NCBI GenBank assembly: GCA_963377175.1
Contig: CAUJNA010000578.1
Span: forward strand, 130,890-194,889
Direction: 5' to 3'
Source of the DNA: Effrenium voratum
Taxonomy: Eukaryota > Sar > Dinophyceae > Suessiales > Symbiodiniaceae
DNA length: 64,000 nucleotides
The notes below the pieces were generated by a model. It saw nothing but the letters and a program-made list of their open reading frames with translations, ran no database searches and had not been told where the DNA came from. Both the position numbers and the translations under genes were made by a program. Shown piece after piece: positions 1-11,512 of the stretch. Numbering within the stretch: position 1 is the stretch's first letter; each line of letters starts with the position of its first letter.

Positions 1-962
1 CCCCTTGCTTCCGAAGATAGTCAGTTACGTGCTGCTCGGCTTTGTCGCAGGGGGTGTTGAGCGCCGACGCAGCCATCCGTCGCACCGGGTTTTGCCCGGA
101 GGCCAGGCAGCTATGTGTCAAAAAATTGGGGGAGCAGGGTTTTCCTTTGGTTTCTCTGTGTCGTTTCCCAGTGGTCAATCCTGGATCCCCGTCAGTAGAA
201 ACCTGAAGAGGGCAACTCAAGCTTTGGAACCATTGCGTGGTTGGACCGCTGCTCGGATGCTTAAGGGTGGACTGGAGGCTGATCGTCTCACAAGCTGGGC
301 CATGATGCTTGAAATTCAATGCCCTCCTTCGCCCTGTGGGCAGCATGCAGGGTTTTTGGAACCATTGCCGCAGGGACAGATGCCTGCTTGTCCATAGTGC
401 TTGAACCTTGATTTGTCGCTGGCTTTGTCTATCACGTCGCGTCTATCTGGCTGGACCCAAGCCGCGGCTGGGGCTTGGAAACAGCATATCGTCACTGAAG
501 GGATGGGTGGCCCATGCTCACCAGATGATCAACTTCCAATTTTCCATGGCGGTTGGCGCTAGGATGGCTCACCAACTCGGGGTAAAGCAAGCTCAGTAAT
601 GAAGACCCTTTAGGCGTTTGTGAATTCAGGTTGATATCTTTATGTTGTGATTTGCTGGCGTGTCAATCACTGACTGCTGACAAGTGCTGAAAGCTGGACT
701 TCCATGAATCATTCGGAACAGGTTGACCTTGGGCCCCATGCCATGTTCTAAGCCATGTGTTGTGATTTTGCGTGACGGCCGGCGTTGGCCAGGGCACGGA
801 GGCCGCGCCTTGGCGTGCCGGCTTTGGGCTGGGCCTTCAGGCGGGGTTCGCCGACTGGTCTGATCTTAGGGACAAGTAGCAGGGAAGGCGACACTTTCTT
901 TCATTTCTCTTTCTTTTTGCGTGGTGTGTGTTTTGTGTCGGTGTGTCTGTGTGTGTTTGTGA
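1..962. other. no supported gene
   Basis: Open frames at 5-397 and 408-599 have no recognisable motif, no repeat of codon pattern and no splice context that would favour them over chance. The only structure is a GC-rich patch around 775-870 next to the microsatellite. I see nothing here that can be called a gene. Confidence 0.5.
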
Positions 963-1260
963 GTGTCTGTCTGTCTGTGTCTGTGTCTGTGTCTGTGTCT
1001 GTGTCTGTGTCTGTGTCTGTGTCTCTGTCTCTGTCTCTGTCTCTGTCTCTGTCTCTGTCTCTGTCTCTGTCTCTGTCTGTCTGTGTCTGTCTCTGTGTCT
1101 GTCTGTCTGTGTCTGTGTCTGTTTCTGTTTCTGTTTCTGTGGCTGTCTCTGTCTCTTTCTCTGTCTCTGTCTGTGTCTCTGTCTCTGTCTGTCTGTCTCT
1201 GTCTGTCTGTGTCTGTCTGTCTGTGTCTGTCTGTCTGTGTCTGTCTGTCTGTCTGTCTGT

Positions 1261-1305
<45 letters not shown>

Positions 1306-1316
1306 TGTCTGTCTGT
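963..1316. repeat. CTGT/CTGTGT/CTCTGT/CTGCCTG microsatellite
   Basis: About 350 bp of stacked short repeats: CTGTGT units first, then CTCTGT, mixed CTGT/CTCT, and finally a run of CTGC followed by CTGT. All six frames stay open for long stretches (Ser/Val/Cys/Leu on plus, Asp/Arg/Thr/Gln on minus) only because the units contain no stop codon, so the long open frames here are artefacts of composition. Confidence 0.95.
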
Positions 1317-2148
1317 GTGGGTGTGGATGTGGGATGGTGTGGGTGTGGGTGTTTGAGTGTTGTGGAACGCAGGATTTGAGCTATGACCATGTATTCCAAG
1401 TTGGCCTGTGCGAGCGTTATTCCCACTTTAGCATTGAGGATGAATTGGGATGTGATGTTTTTGTCTTAACCCGCAGGCTCGGTACATTGCAAAAGGGCGT
1501 GTTAAACGTTGTGTCAGCCCAGGCAAGGGTCCTTTCCCGCCGTAGCTCTGTGCAATTTCCAACGCTCTGTTGCCAACCTTGTGTAAGTAAGGGTGTCCGG
1601 TTGACAGCCGCTCAACATTGCCGGTGGGCTGCTGAGCCGCCCAAACTGCTGTTGGCTGAGCGCAGGTCTTCTTTTGGCATGGCCTGGCGCGGGGCGACTT
1701 GCCGAAGCACCTGGCGGAAAGTTTGGCTGACAAAGCGCGGCCGGCCGGGGCCCTGAAACTGGGGCCTTGAATCGAGGGCGCGATGATGTTCGCCCCCAAG
1801 CGAGCTCGGCATAATTTGCGCAATCCCTGCAACATGCGATTGGTCCCCCATGTCACGTCTCCGCCGGCATCATCCCAGGTCTTTCCTGGAGCAATTTATG
1901 CGGGTTGGTCTCCAAACGCGGGACCCAAATGGATAGCTTCTTTCTAGTTGTAGTTGCCTTGCAGCATCAACGCTCACTTGGAGGTAAAACGAACCCATAC
2001 TGAAGGCCGCTTACTCGTTCTTACTTGGGGATTTCTGATTTGCACTTTGTGTGTTTTCTCCTACAAATCCCCTGCAAATCAACATGGACCCCCAAAACCC
2101 CCCCCCCTGCAAGGAGTTCTGTTTACCTGCAGAGGTAGCTTTCATCTT
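1317..2148. other. no supported gene
   Basis: The minus-strand open frame 1428-1856 and its overlapping partners are low-quality and lack motifs. Nothing else is visible in this stretch. Confidence 0.45.
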
Positions 2149-2265
2149 GAGGTGCAGCTAGCGGCACTCCGGGCCACGGCTGAGCTCCTGGACGGCGTCG
2201 GGGAGGAGGCTGGGAAGCTTTTCCTCGAGCGCGACGGGGTCAGTCCTGGCAGCCGTCAGGCGTCC
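2149..2265 (+). CDS. possible short host exon, unknown product
   Basis: Within the open frame 1954-2370 this 117-bp stretch is clearly more GC-rich than its surroundings and encodes an Ala/Leu/Glu-rich helical segment containing AALRATAELLDGVGEEAGKL. It looks like one exon of a plus-strand gene; the flanking parts of the frame look non-coding. An AG occurs shortly upstream at a Cys-Arg codon pair (possible acceptor), but the true ends cannot be fixed. No family recognised. Confidence 0.3.
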
Positions 2266-2866
2266 TATATCTGCGCGTGTGTGGTTTTGACGGTGCCCTT
2301 GCCCTTGCTAGTGATTTCTGACAGGAAACAACAAGGACACCACCATTTTTGTTGCGGGCACCTTATTTGATGGATTTGTCCCGTTTGGTGTTTTCAAGCA
2401 TCACTTTTGGGTAAGTATCCTTTTGGGGTGATGCTCAAGGGGAAGCATGGGGCCCTGACGTTGCGTGGGGCATGGCACGATGCCTCAATTGATTAGGGTC
2501 ACAGAGTCGACTTTTGTTGTGACTTTCCATTTGACTAGCTGAATTTGATCTAAGTCCAATCCAGTACTGTCACCCTCCTTTTGTTTAGCGTAAGTGGAGT
2601 ATTCCACTTAGATGGTCTTGAGTTATGAGTCATGAAGCACGGGCTGAAAGTACAGCGACCTGCAACCTCGCCCAACCCAATCAAAATCTCGACCTGCAAG
2701 CCATGTCAAATCAAAGCGATGCGCGTTATGTGCGTCGGCAGCACATGTCAGCGCGCAAGGTGTACCTTGAGTTCCCTGGACTGCCCCCCCCCGTACGAGG
2801 GAACTTTATGTATAATGTGAACGGGCCATTCGCCTTTTGATAACCAAGTCTTAGTTAAGATAATTT

Positions 2867-4560
2867 TTAGAATTCTAGATGGTCCCAGCCCAGGAGGGGC
2901 CAGCCAGGACCTTTGATTTTTAGATTTTTAGAATTTTTAGAATTTTTAGAACTTGTATAATTTTTTGAATTGAGTTCTAAAAATTCTAAACTTCGGACCC
3001 CCAAAATTTAGAATTTTTAGAATGTTTAGAACTCAATTCTAAAAATTCTAAAAATCGGACCCCCGAAATTTAGATTTTTTAGAATTTTTAGAATTCTAGA
3101 TGGTCCCAGCCCAGGAGGGGCCCAGCCAGGACCCTTGATTTTTAGATTTTTTAGAATTTTTAGAACTTTTAGAATTTTTAGAATTGAGTTCTAAAAAATC
3201 TAAAAATTCTAAAAATCGGACCCCCGAAATTTAGAATTTTTAGAACTCAATTCTAAAAATTCTAAAAATCGGACCCCCGAAATTTAGAATTTTTAGATTT
3301 TTTTGAATTCTAGATGGTCCCAGCCCAGGAGGGGCCCAGCCAGGACCTTTGATTTTTAGAATTTTTAGATTTTTAGAACTTTTAGATTTTTTAGAATTGA
3401 GTTCTAAAAATTCTAAAAAATCTAAAATTCGGACCCCCAAAATTTAGAATTTATTGAATTTTTAGAACTCAATTCTAAAAATTCTAAAAATCGGACCCCC
3501 GAAATTTAGAATTTTTAGGATTTTTAGAACTCAATTCTAAAAATTCTAAAAGTTCTAAGCATTCGAAAAATTCTAAAAATCAAAGGTCCTGGCTGGGCCC
3601 CTCCTGGGCTGGGACCATCTAGAATTCTAAAAATTCTAAAAAATCCAATTTTCGGGGGTCCGATTTTTAGAACTTTTAGAATTTTTAGAATTGAGTTCTA
3701 AAAATTCAATAAATTCTAAATTTTGGGGGTCCGAATTTTAGAATTTTTAGAACTCAATTCTAAAAAATCTAAAAGTTCTAAAACTTCTAAAAAATCTAAA
3801 AATCAAAGGTCCTGGCTGGGCCCCTCCTGGGCTGGGACCATCTAGAATTCTAAAAATTCTAAATTTCGGGGGTCCGTTTTTTAGAATTTTTATAATTTTT
3901 AGAATTGAGTTCTAAAAATTCTAAAAAGTCTAAATTTTGGGGGTCCGAAGTTTAGAATTTTTAGAACTCAATTCTAAAAATTCTAAAAGTTTTATCAAAT
4001 CTAAAAAATCTTAAAAAATCCGAAAATCAAAGGTCCTGGCTGGCCCCTCCTGGGCTGGGACCATCTAGAATTGTAAAAACTCTAAAAATTCTAAATTTCG
4101 GGGGTCCGATTTTTAGAATTTTTAGAATTTTTAGAACTCAATTCTAAAAATTCTAAAAGTTCTAAAAATTCTAAAAAATCTAAAAAAATCCAAAAATCAA
4201 GCGTCCTGGCTGGGCCCCTCCTGGGCTGGGACCATCTAGAAATTTAATAATTCTAAAATTCCAATTTTCGGGGGTCCGATTTTTAGAACTTTTAGTTTTT
4301 TTTTGAATTGAGTTCTGAAAATTCTAAAAATTATAAACTTCGGGGTCCGATTTTGAGAATTTTTTGAATTGAATTATAAATATTCTCGAAATTCTACATA
4401 TGTGGGGTACGAATTTTAGAACTTTGGGATTCTTTTTAGAACTCATTTAAAAAGCTTCTAAAAGGTCTAAAAAATCAAAAAGGAAAAATTAAAAATCAAG
4501 GGGCCCCTCCTGGGCTGAGACCATCTAGAATTCTAAACAATCTAACATAGAGTATTTTTT
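2867..4560. repeat. AT-rich repeat array with a strand switch in the middle
   Basis: Two modules alternate: an AT-rich module built from variations of GAATTTTTAGAACTC, and a GC-rich module containing CCAGCCCAGGAGGGGCCC. The GC-rich module reads forward near 2880, 3100 and 3315, and as its reverse complement (CTCCTGGGCTGGGACC) near 3605, 3825, 4050, 4220 and 4505. The switch is near 3545-3580, so the block is a 1.7-kb imperfect inverted repeat made of units of roughly 215 bp. A GGACCCCCGAAATTT spacer recurs in both halves. No coding potential. Confidence 0.9.
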
Positions 4561-4808
4561 GAGAGTTCAATTCTATAGTTTCAACATCAAAAAACATTGA
4601 GCATCCTGCACGCCCCTGGGCTAGGACGTGAAAGGCATGTCGCCCCCTTTGTTCGCGAGTTGGAAAGAGTGAGGAAGGGATGGGAAGGTGGAGGACATGC
4701 CTCTCACTAGCGTAAAAGGGGCAGGAAGAGAAATGAAAGATGCTTCTCTTTTTAGCTGTTGGATGGGGTGAAGGCAATTCACCCTTTCATGCTACTCCTT
4801 TCTCTTTT

Positions 4809-5162
4809 CCACGCCTTTACCCACAACCGCAAGTAGCTGTGTGTTGGATAAAGGCTTGGGAGACGAAGGATAGAGAGTGAGGGATAGAGATGAATGCTGG
4901 GCCAGCCCTCACAAGGCTTCTCTCTTCGTTCGTCCATCATTATCTCTTCATCCACATCCTTTATCTCTCCTTAAAGACCGGGAGACCACGCCTTTACCCA
5001 CAACCGCAAGTAGCTGTGTGTTGGATAAAGGCTTGGGAGACGAAGGATAGAGAGTGAGGGATAGAGATGAATGCTGGGCCAGCCCTCACAAGGCTTCTCT
5101 CTTCGTTCGTCCATCATTATCTCTTCATCCACATCCTTTATCTCTCCTTAAAGGCCGGGAGA
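4809..5162. repeat. tandem duplication, 177-bp unit
   Basis: 4809-4985 and 4986-5162 are head-to-tail copies that match at essentially every base; the one difference I found is A/G close to the 3' end (AAGACCGGG versus AAGGCCGGG). Such near identity implies a recent duplication. No open frame of note. Confidence 0.9.
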
Positions 5163-6654
5163 GAAGATAGGAAAAGGACAGGCAATGGAGCTTCAGCTCG
5201 TCTCATGCCTTCGCCAGCTCTAGAGCCAACATAAGAGAGGGAGAAGGGGTGACATCTCTTTCTCTCACGTAGAGTCCTTGCCATTATTTCAGAATGAAGA
5301 AATGGCGTGGGAAGGCGCGTGAGAGGGAGATGACCAGCTCCTCCATCATTATCCTATCTGTTAGAGCTGTGGGGCCACGGAGAGAGCAAGAGAAAGAGGG
5401 TCAACAGGTAAAGATGATTGGGGAAGAGATAGAGAGTGAACGGAAAAGCTGGGACAATAAGGACATTCCAGCTCGTCTAGCTTTCATCTACTTCCCTTCT
5501 CTTGACCTCCCTCGTTTCTGGGCAAGAGGTTGGGAAAGAGAAGCTGAATAGAGGTGAAGAAAGAGGAATTCATTTGTACTGCTGGAAAGAACTGGCCAGC
5601 GGATGGGATTTCCTCTGGCCACCTCTCACCTAATCACTTTACCTCTCTCGTCATCAATTTCCTTTCTCCTTTCCATTCTCACCGTTGCAACGGCTAGGAA
5701 AGAAGAAGGGGTGAAGAGATAGGAGAGAGAACTAGAATGAAGAACCCAGATGACATGAAAGACGTTCTGGATTCTGTGAAGGGGAAGGAGATGTTGGTGA
5801 TAGAGAAGGAGAAGGAGTTGCATTCCTTTCTCTTGCATACAATCCCCGCCACTCCAGAATTAAGAGATGGCAAGGCAAGGCGTGTGAGAGGGAGATGACC
5901 AGCTCCTCCATCATTATCCTACCTGTTAGAGCTGTGGGGCCAACGGAGAGAGCAAGAGAAAGAGGGTCAACAGGTAAAGATGATTGGGGAAGAGATAGAG
6001 AGTGAACGGAAAAGCTGGGACAATACTTGTTGTGAACTCTAGGGGTCGCATGCCAGGTAAACGACCGGAGAGAGCGAGAGAGAGAGAGAGAGAGAGATGG
6101 AGGGCGGTCATATGATGGCTAATGAAAGAGAAGGCGCCATCATCACTCTCACTTTTTACCTCTCATTACCTACCTCCCATCATCTCTAGCTTCTAAATCT
6201 TGGATGTGGATGAGGGAGGAGATAGGATGACAGGGAAAACGTGACAAGGTGAGCCCACCCACTCTCTCCTTCACCCACCTTTTTAATCTCCTTTTCTCTC
6301 GCTTGCAGGTGATGATGAGTGAAGAAGCGAGCGAAGAGTCAGGGCAAGAAAGGAAGAGACAGGGAAAGAGATGTTACTATCATAAAAATGTTTCCATATT
6401 CTAAGAGTACAAATCAGAGACGCTTTATCATTTGAGATGCTTTCCATCTCTTGCATTCGCTTTCTCCATTCTATTTCCCTCTCATGTCACTCCCAAAGCT
6501 ATTAAAAGAGAACGGGAATGACAGGTAAAGATGATTGGAATTGGACAATAAGGACATTCCAGCTTGTCTAGCTTTCATTCACTTCCCTTCTCTTGACCTC
6601 CCTTGTTTCCAAAAGAAACTTATAACTGGGCAAGAGGTTGGGAAAGAGAACAAA
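5163..6654. repeat. purine-rich segment with dispersed direct duplications
   Basis: No gene is supported. About 150 bp at 5307-5459 is repeated almost exactly at 5872-6025 (landmarks GAGAGGGAGATGACCAGCTC and GATTGGGGAAGAGATAGAGA). A second block, 5455-5516 (landmark GACATTCCAGCTCGTCTAGC), recurs at 6545-6606. The rest is A/G-rich on the plus strand with GAGAGA stretches, for example 6065-6098. Confidence 0.75.
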
Positions 6655-7066
6655 CACACATACATACATACATACATTACATTACATTACATTACATTAC
6701 AGTACGTTACATTACATTACATTACATTTCATTACATTACACACATACATACATACATACATTACATTACATTACATTTACATTACATTACATTACATAC
6801 ATACATACTTACTTACGTACTTACTTACTTACTACATACATACATACATACATACATACATACATACATTACATTACATTACATTACATTACATACATTA
6901 CATTACATTACATTACATACATACATACATACATACATACATTACATTACATTACATTACATTACATACATACATTACACATACATTACATACATACATA
7001 CATACATACATACATGCATACATACATACAAACATATCAAACTTATGTACATGCATGCATACATAC
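6655..7066. repeat. TACA / TTACA microsatellite
   Basis: Alternating blocks of TACA and TTACA units with a few TTAC interruptions. The three plus frames that stay open (His/Tyr/Ile/Thr/Leu) simply reflect the absence of stop codons. A purine-rich tract follows at 7067-7210 (GAGAGGGAGATTGGGGAGAG and similar). Confidence 0.95.
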
Positions 7067-7324
7067 GAGAGAGGGAGATTGGGGAGAGAGAGGCTTGGGG
7101 GGATGGGGAGGATGGGAGCAGAGGGAGGGAGAGAGGACGACAGAACACACAAGGGAGACAAGGAAGAGAGGAAGAAGGAGAAAAGGGAGAGGACAATGTC
7201 GGCGGACTGAGCCGGAGGCTCTAAAGTAAAATTTTGAAAAATTGAATGTATCGGGAGAGTGCGTCGGTTGTTTTATCACCCCAGCAGCGCCTTGGGACGG
7301 GGCTTGACTCCCGACTACGACAAG

Positions 7325-7900
7325 GAGCGACGATATATTGGAATCGATGACATTTAACACAGAAACAATAACATGTGTTGCAGAAACGAAGACATCTACC
7401 ACAGGGACGATGACATATGTCGTAGACAATGGATCAATGACAAGTTCTGCTGGCTGCCTTGTCACCCCTCCGTAACGCGACGGGTGTGTCGTGGAAACAA
7501 TGATGACATCTGACACAGAAACGATAACATGTGTTGTGGAAACGAAGACATCTGCCACAGAGACGATGACATGTGTCACAGAAACGATGGAACGATGACA
7601 AGTTCTGCTGGCTGCCTTGTCACAAACCCCGTAGCTCAGTCGGTAACCACGCCTCTCTGAGAGGAATAACCTGTTGGACTCGATGACATTTAACACAGAA
7701 ACGATAACATGTGTCACACACGATGGAACAAGTTCTGCCTCCCCAAAGCTCCGTACCGCAACGGATAGCTAGGGTATGTCGCGGAAACGATGACACGTCG
7801 GAATTGATGACATCTGACAGAGAAACGATGACGTGATGCAGAAACAAAGACATCTGCCACAGAGACGATGACATGTGTCACAGAAACGATGGAACGATGA
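7325..7900. repeat. diverged repeat cluster (GAAACGATGACAT... units)
   Basis: Short modules resembling ACACAGAAACGATAACATGT and GACATCTGCCACAGAGACG recur at least five times between 7345 and 7885, interleaved with two copies of a module containing ACAAGTTCTGCTGGCTGCCT (near 7440 and 7595). The order of modules varies, so this is a degenerate or shuffled array. The minus-strand open frame 7043-7717 across it is not credible as a gene. Confidence 0.7.
7628..7690 (+). other. tRNA-like fragment (A-box only)
   Basis: TAGCTCAGTCGG is a perfect pol III A-box/D-arm sequence, followed by a CCTCTCTGAGAGG hairpin where an anticodon arm would be. The downstream GGACTCGATGA is only a weak B-box. The acceptor stem cannot be closed. 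It could be a decayed tRNA or SINE head; chance similarity is not excluded. Confidence 0.2.
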
Positions 7901-8885
7901 CAAGCCCATCAGCGGTCGCCATGCGTCGGCAGGCTCGGGCCACCAGCCACGGAACCCAAGACAGCAGCGCGCGGGCGCGGGCGATCCAGGAACCCAGCCT
8001 TTCGGCCAGGTGACCCAGAAGGCTCAGCCTACTGGCCAGAGACCCTCTCCCTCAGAACTGAAACAAACAAGTAAACAATCAATCAAATCTGTCCGTCAAA
8101 TAGCAGAAGATACACCTTTGTGAAAAGCATATCCGCTTCATCCTTGCATTCTGAGCGGTCTGCATCCTGAGCTGCCTGTGAATGTGGTGCGGTTTCCCGC
8201 GTGTGAGCCAGCTTGTTCAAGCCAGAGGCTACGCGGCAACGAAGTTATTCAACCTTCCTAGCGGCAAGCGACCGGTCGTGCGGAGAGAGGGTATCCCCTC
8301 CTCGCATCTTACAAGCGTTGCACAACGAAATGAAAGACTTGGAAGAGAAACACCTGAAGATAACACCATGTCCCTTGAGGCCACACTGACATGCGCAAAC
8401 AGACCTGCAGTCGAATCCATGCGTAACAGCAATCCCTTCAACCTCACCTTCCCTCAGAGCATTACATTGGGGTCGGTAGAGAATGACGGGAGTGCATCCG
8501 CATGTCCGAGCGTCACAAGCAATATTGAACCTTTGCCTAACGGCATTTTCGGTCCTATCCCTAAGCTTTCTGGTCTGTCCCCACTTCCCAGTCCTGGAAT
8601 CAACCCTATCGTGGCGCAAGATCATTAAGCGCAAGCACAACGTAACAAAGGCTCTCGCCTTCGACCCTACCAGTGCGAACAATGTGATTCCTGTATCCAG
8701 GAGCAACTTGAAGCGTGACCACCCTACAAAACTCACCAGACGCGAAAACTGGCCGGTCATTAAGGACATGCTTTTTAAGCCTTTTTTTTTGGTGCTCTTT
8801 TTGGACCGAAAACCTTGTTTTTTCGCGTGCGCGTTCTTTGTCAAAACAATCCGTTTTTCGGAAGTGTTTTTTTGCCGAAAATCTT
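7901..8885. other. no firm gene; possible C2H2 zinc-finger remnant near 8657-8760
   Basis: The open frame 8182-8628 has no recognised domain. Immediately after its stop the same frame reads RLRPYQCEQCDSC, which matches the linker and first half of a C2H2 zinc finger, and the frame shifted by one continues SNLKRDHPTKLTRREN, which resembles the second half (helix with His). This suggests one frameshifted finger of a dead gene. Evidence is limited to this single motif. Confidence 0.25.
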
Positions 8886-8919
8886 GGGGAGGGAGGGGGA
8901 GAGGGGGGAGGGGGGGAAG
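8886..8919 (+). other. G-quadruplex-capable tract
   Basis: Five or more runs of three to six G separated by single A or AGA occur in 34 bases of the plus strand. This fits the usual G4 motif (four G-runs, short loops). Whether it folds or matters is unknown. Confidence 0.5.
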
Positions 8920-9231
8920 AATTTTGGGATGCGCTCTTACTCCGAGGTGGCTTGAACTTGACTTGCGTTGCTGCATGGCCAAAAGGACCCCAAAGAAGAA
9001 ACTCAAGAGGGAAGGGGCGGGATCCGCTTGGGCAGAAACATGCAGCAGGGGAACTTGGCAGCCTACTGGTTACAATCGTTGGCCACCTTAGCAGCCGAGA
9101 AGCAAGAAGCAAAAGGCCGTGCACGCGCAGCTGTTCTCTTTTTTTTCCGGCATTGCCCCATGTCAATGGAAAAGAGATACAGCTGGACAGCGCCAGTGAG
9201 ACCCCGTCATATGGCAGCTGCCAGGTTTGCC

Positions 9232-9605
9232 TCAGGCACTGGCGCTGGCTGCTTTCGCCTCAAAACAAACTGCGCGAGCGCAGTTTGTCATAAGCGCAAG
9301 CTGGTCCAACTTGCTCTTTAAATCACGCAGGGCCTCTTCAAGCCGCGCGTTCTTTTCAGCTCCTTCACGGAATTTCTGCTCAGCCTGGCGGAGACGGTTT
9401 CGCCAGTCCCGTGCACCCATGGTAGTGCTTTTGGTCCGGAAATCTAATTTTTTCTTCATGGAGTCATTGTCCAGCCGCAGCCGATCTACTTCAGCAAGCA
9501 ACTCATCATGGTTTTAGAGATTCAATAGTTCTTCCTTGGTGAGTCGCACACGGATGTTTCAGCACCGGTTGTTCTCGTACCTGGCCCAGTGCAGTTTGCA
9601 AAGAT
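9232..9605 (-). pseudogene. coiled-coil protein fragment with in-frame stops
   Basis: The minus strand encodes a Lys/Glu/Leu/Arg-rich helical protein (landmarks ELLAEVDRLRLDNDSMKKKL and NRLRQAEQKFREGAEKNARL) with heptad-like spacing, typical of a coiled coil. The same frame continues upstream through a TAA (before NHDELL) into RVRLTKEELLNL and through a TGA into YENNRC, which still looks coding, so two stops interrupt one former reading frame. A further minus-strand patch at about 9715-9800 (MVVIKSELGEMKNTKKLQ) may be an upstream exon; GTGAAT follows it as a possible donor. Family unknown. Confidence 0.45.
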
Positions 9606-10080
9606 GTTTTGGGCAGGCTCAAGAACACAGTTGAAGAGATAATAAAACACATACTACAATTATTGACTGAACTGTTACTCCAAGCTGCCGTCTCTTAGTT
9701 GTAGTTTTGACATTCACGGGGTCGGCCTGCAGCTTCTTGGTGTTCTTCATCTCCCCCAGCTCGCTCTTTATCACAACCATGGCACGCCCCCTTTGGCAAC
9801 GGCGACGTGAAGTCAGGCGGCTGGAGCTTGACAAAGAAAGTAGCGAGAGTCCACCCCCTGCCCAGATCTTTTCAATGCTGGCCCATAAGAGTTTGTCAAT
9901 GGTCGAAAGGTTCAACTACCGGCAAGTCAAGCTTTAGATCCCCAAAAAACAAAAAAGTCCAACTTGCACAAAGTATTCAAGCACCACAAGAAAAAACTAC
10001 CCGTTCGGGCCTCGAAGAACCGTTCCATTCGGGCACTGGGCTCGGGCCCGAAAAAGTCATTCCATTCGGGCCCCGAAAAG

Positions 10081-10930
10081 ATGGCTGGTGGACACAAATG
10101 TGCAGATTGAAACGGTGGCCTCCAAAGAGCCCCTGGAGAAACATCCACAGCCAAGAGCCCCGGGCCCCGAAAAGTTGTTCGATTCGGGCCCCGATTCGGG
10201 CCCCGAAAAGCTGTTCCATTCGGGTCCCGGATTCGGCCCCCGAAAAGTCGTATACCATTCGGGCCTCGAAAAGATGGCTGGTGGACACAAATGTGCAGAT
10301 TGAAACGGTGGCCTCCAAAGAGCCCCTAGAGAAACATGCACAGCCAAGAGCCCCGGGCCTCGAAAAGTTGTTCGATTCGGGCCCTGATTCGGGCCCCGAA
10401 ACGCTGTTCCATTCGGGTCCCGGATTCAGACCCCGAAAAGTCGTATACCATTCGGGCCCCGAAAAGATGGCTGGTGGACACAAATGTGCAGATTGAAACG
10501 GTGGCCTCCAAAGAGCCCCTAGAGAAACATCCACAGCCAAGAGCCCCGGGCCTCGAAAAGTTGTTCGATTCGGGCCCTGATTCGGGCCCCGAAACGCTGT
10601 TCCATTCGGGTCCCGGATTCGGGCCCCGAAAAGTCGTATACCATTCGGGCCCCGAAAGAATGGCTGGTGGACACAAATGTGCAGATTGAAACGGTGGCCT
10701 CCAAAGAGCCCCTGGAGAAACATCCACAGCCAAGAGCCCCGGGCCTCGAAAAGTTGTTCGATTCGGGCCCCGATTCGGGCCCCGAAAAGCTGTTCCATTC
10801 GGGTCCCGGATTCGGGCCCCGAAAAGTTGTTTGATTCGGGAATCGGGGCCCCGAAAAGTCGTATACCATTCGGGTCCCAGATTCGGGCCCCGAAAAGCTG
10901 TTCCATTTGGGCCCCGGGTTCAAGCTCTAA
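10081..10930. repeat. 193-bp tandem array with internal GGGCCC palindromes
   Basis: ATGGCTGGTGGACAC recurs at 10081, 10274, 10467 and 10660, exactly 193 bp apart, and a partial unit follows to about 10930. Each unit carries several TTCGGGCCCCGAA-type near-palindromes. The unit length is not a multiple of three, so the long open frames on both strands run through different frames of the same DNA and are not evidence of a protein. Confidence 0.9.
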
Positions 10931-11512
10931 ATTGTTTTCAAGCAAAAACTATTCGTGTTGGCTCCGAAGACTTGTTCGGCCGGGTTCAGCCCCGAAGTTG
11001 CCGGGGCTTCAACAATTCAATTGCCGAAAGGAGCTCTGGCGCCTCTGGCAGGCATGGCTGGCCTTGTGATGTGGAAGGTCTGAGAAACACATGAACACGC
11101 AGTGGCTGTTGAAACTCACGCGGGCTCCTTTTTCACACTCTCAGCTTTCCCCGCGACATGTCAATTGCATGTCTCCCCGACCATGTTGCTACTAAGAAGC
11201 AAGCAGCAATTGCAGCTTGCAAAAACCACCGTTTGGGAAAACAGCAAGGCATCCAACTGCGGGGGCGCAGTTGTTTGAACACCTGATCCAATCTGTACTG
11301 GAGTCAAAGTCGATCAGGGCTGAACTGCCCCCAAGCCAGTGTTGTTTGGCTTCCGGAAGAGGCATCCTCGGGGGATGGCTCAGTTGTTGCATCGCAGCTG
11401 GGCGAGACATCAGGTTGCTCGGAATCTTTTTTCTGCTGCCACTTCCTTGCCAGGACCTGGGCCTCTGCCCAAGCCACTGCGACAAGCCCTGGCATAACTC
11501 GCTCACTCAGTG
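10931..11512. other. no firm gene
   Basis: A minus-strand frame (11304-11741) passes through here with a plausible but unrecognised composition around ARKWQQKKDSEQPDVSP. It is not in frame with the helicase remnant upstream of it. I cannot support a gene. Confidence 0.35.

Noticed and set aside
963..1316. Long open frames on both strands across the CTGT repeat
   Set aside because: The repeat contains no stop codons in any frame; composition alone explains them.
6603..7229. Three overlapping His/Tyr/Thr-rich frames
   Set aside because: TACA/TTACA microsatellite read in three frames; no independent coding signal.
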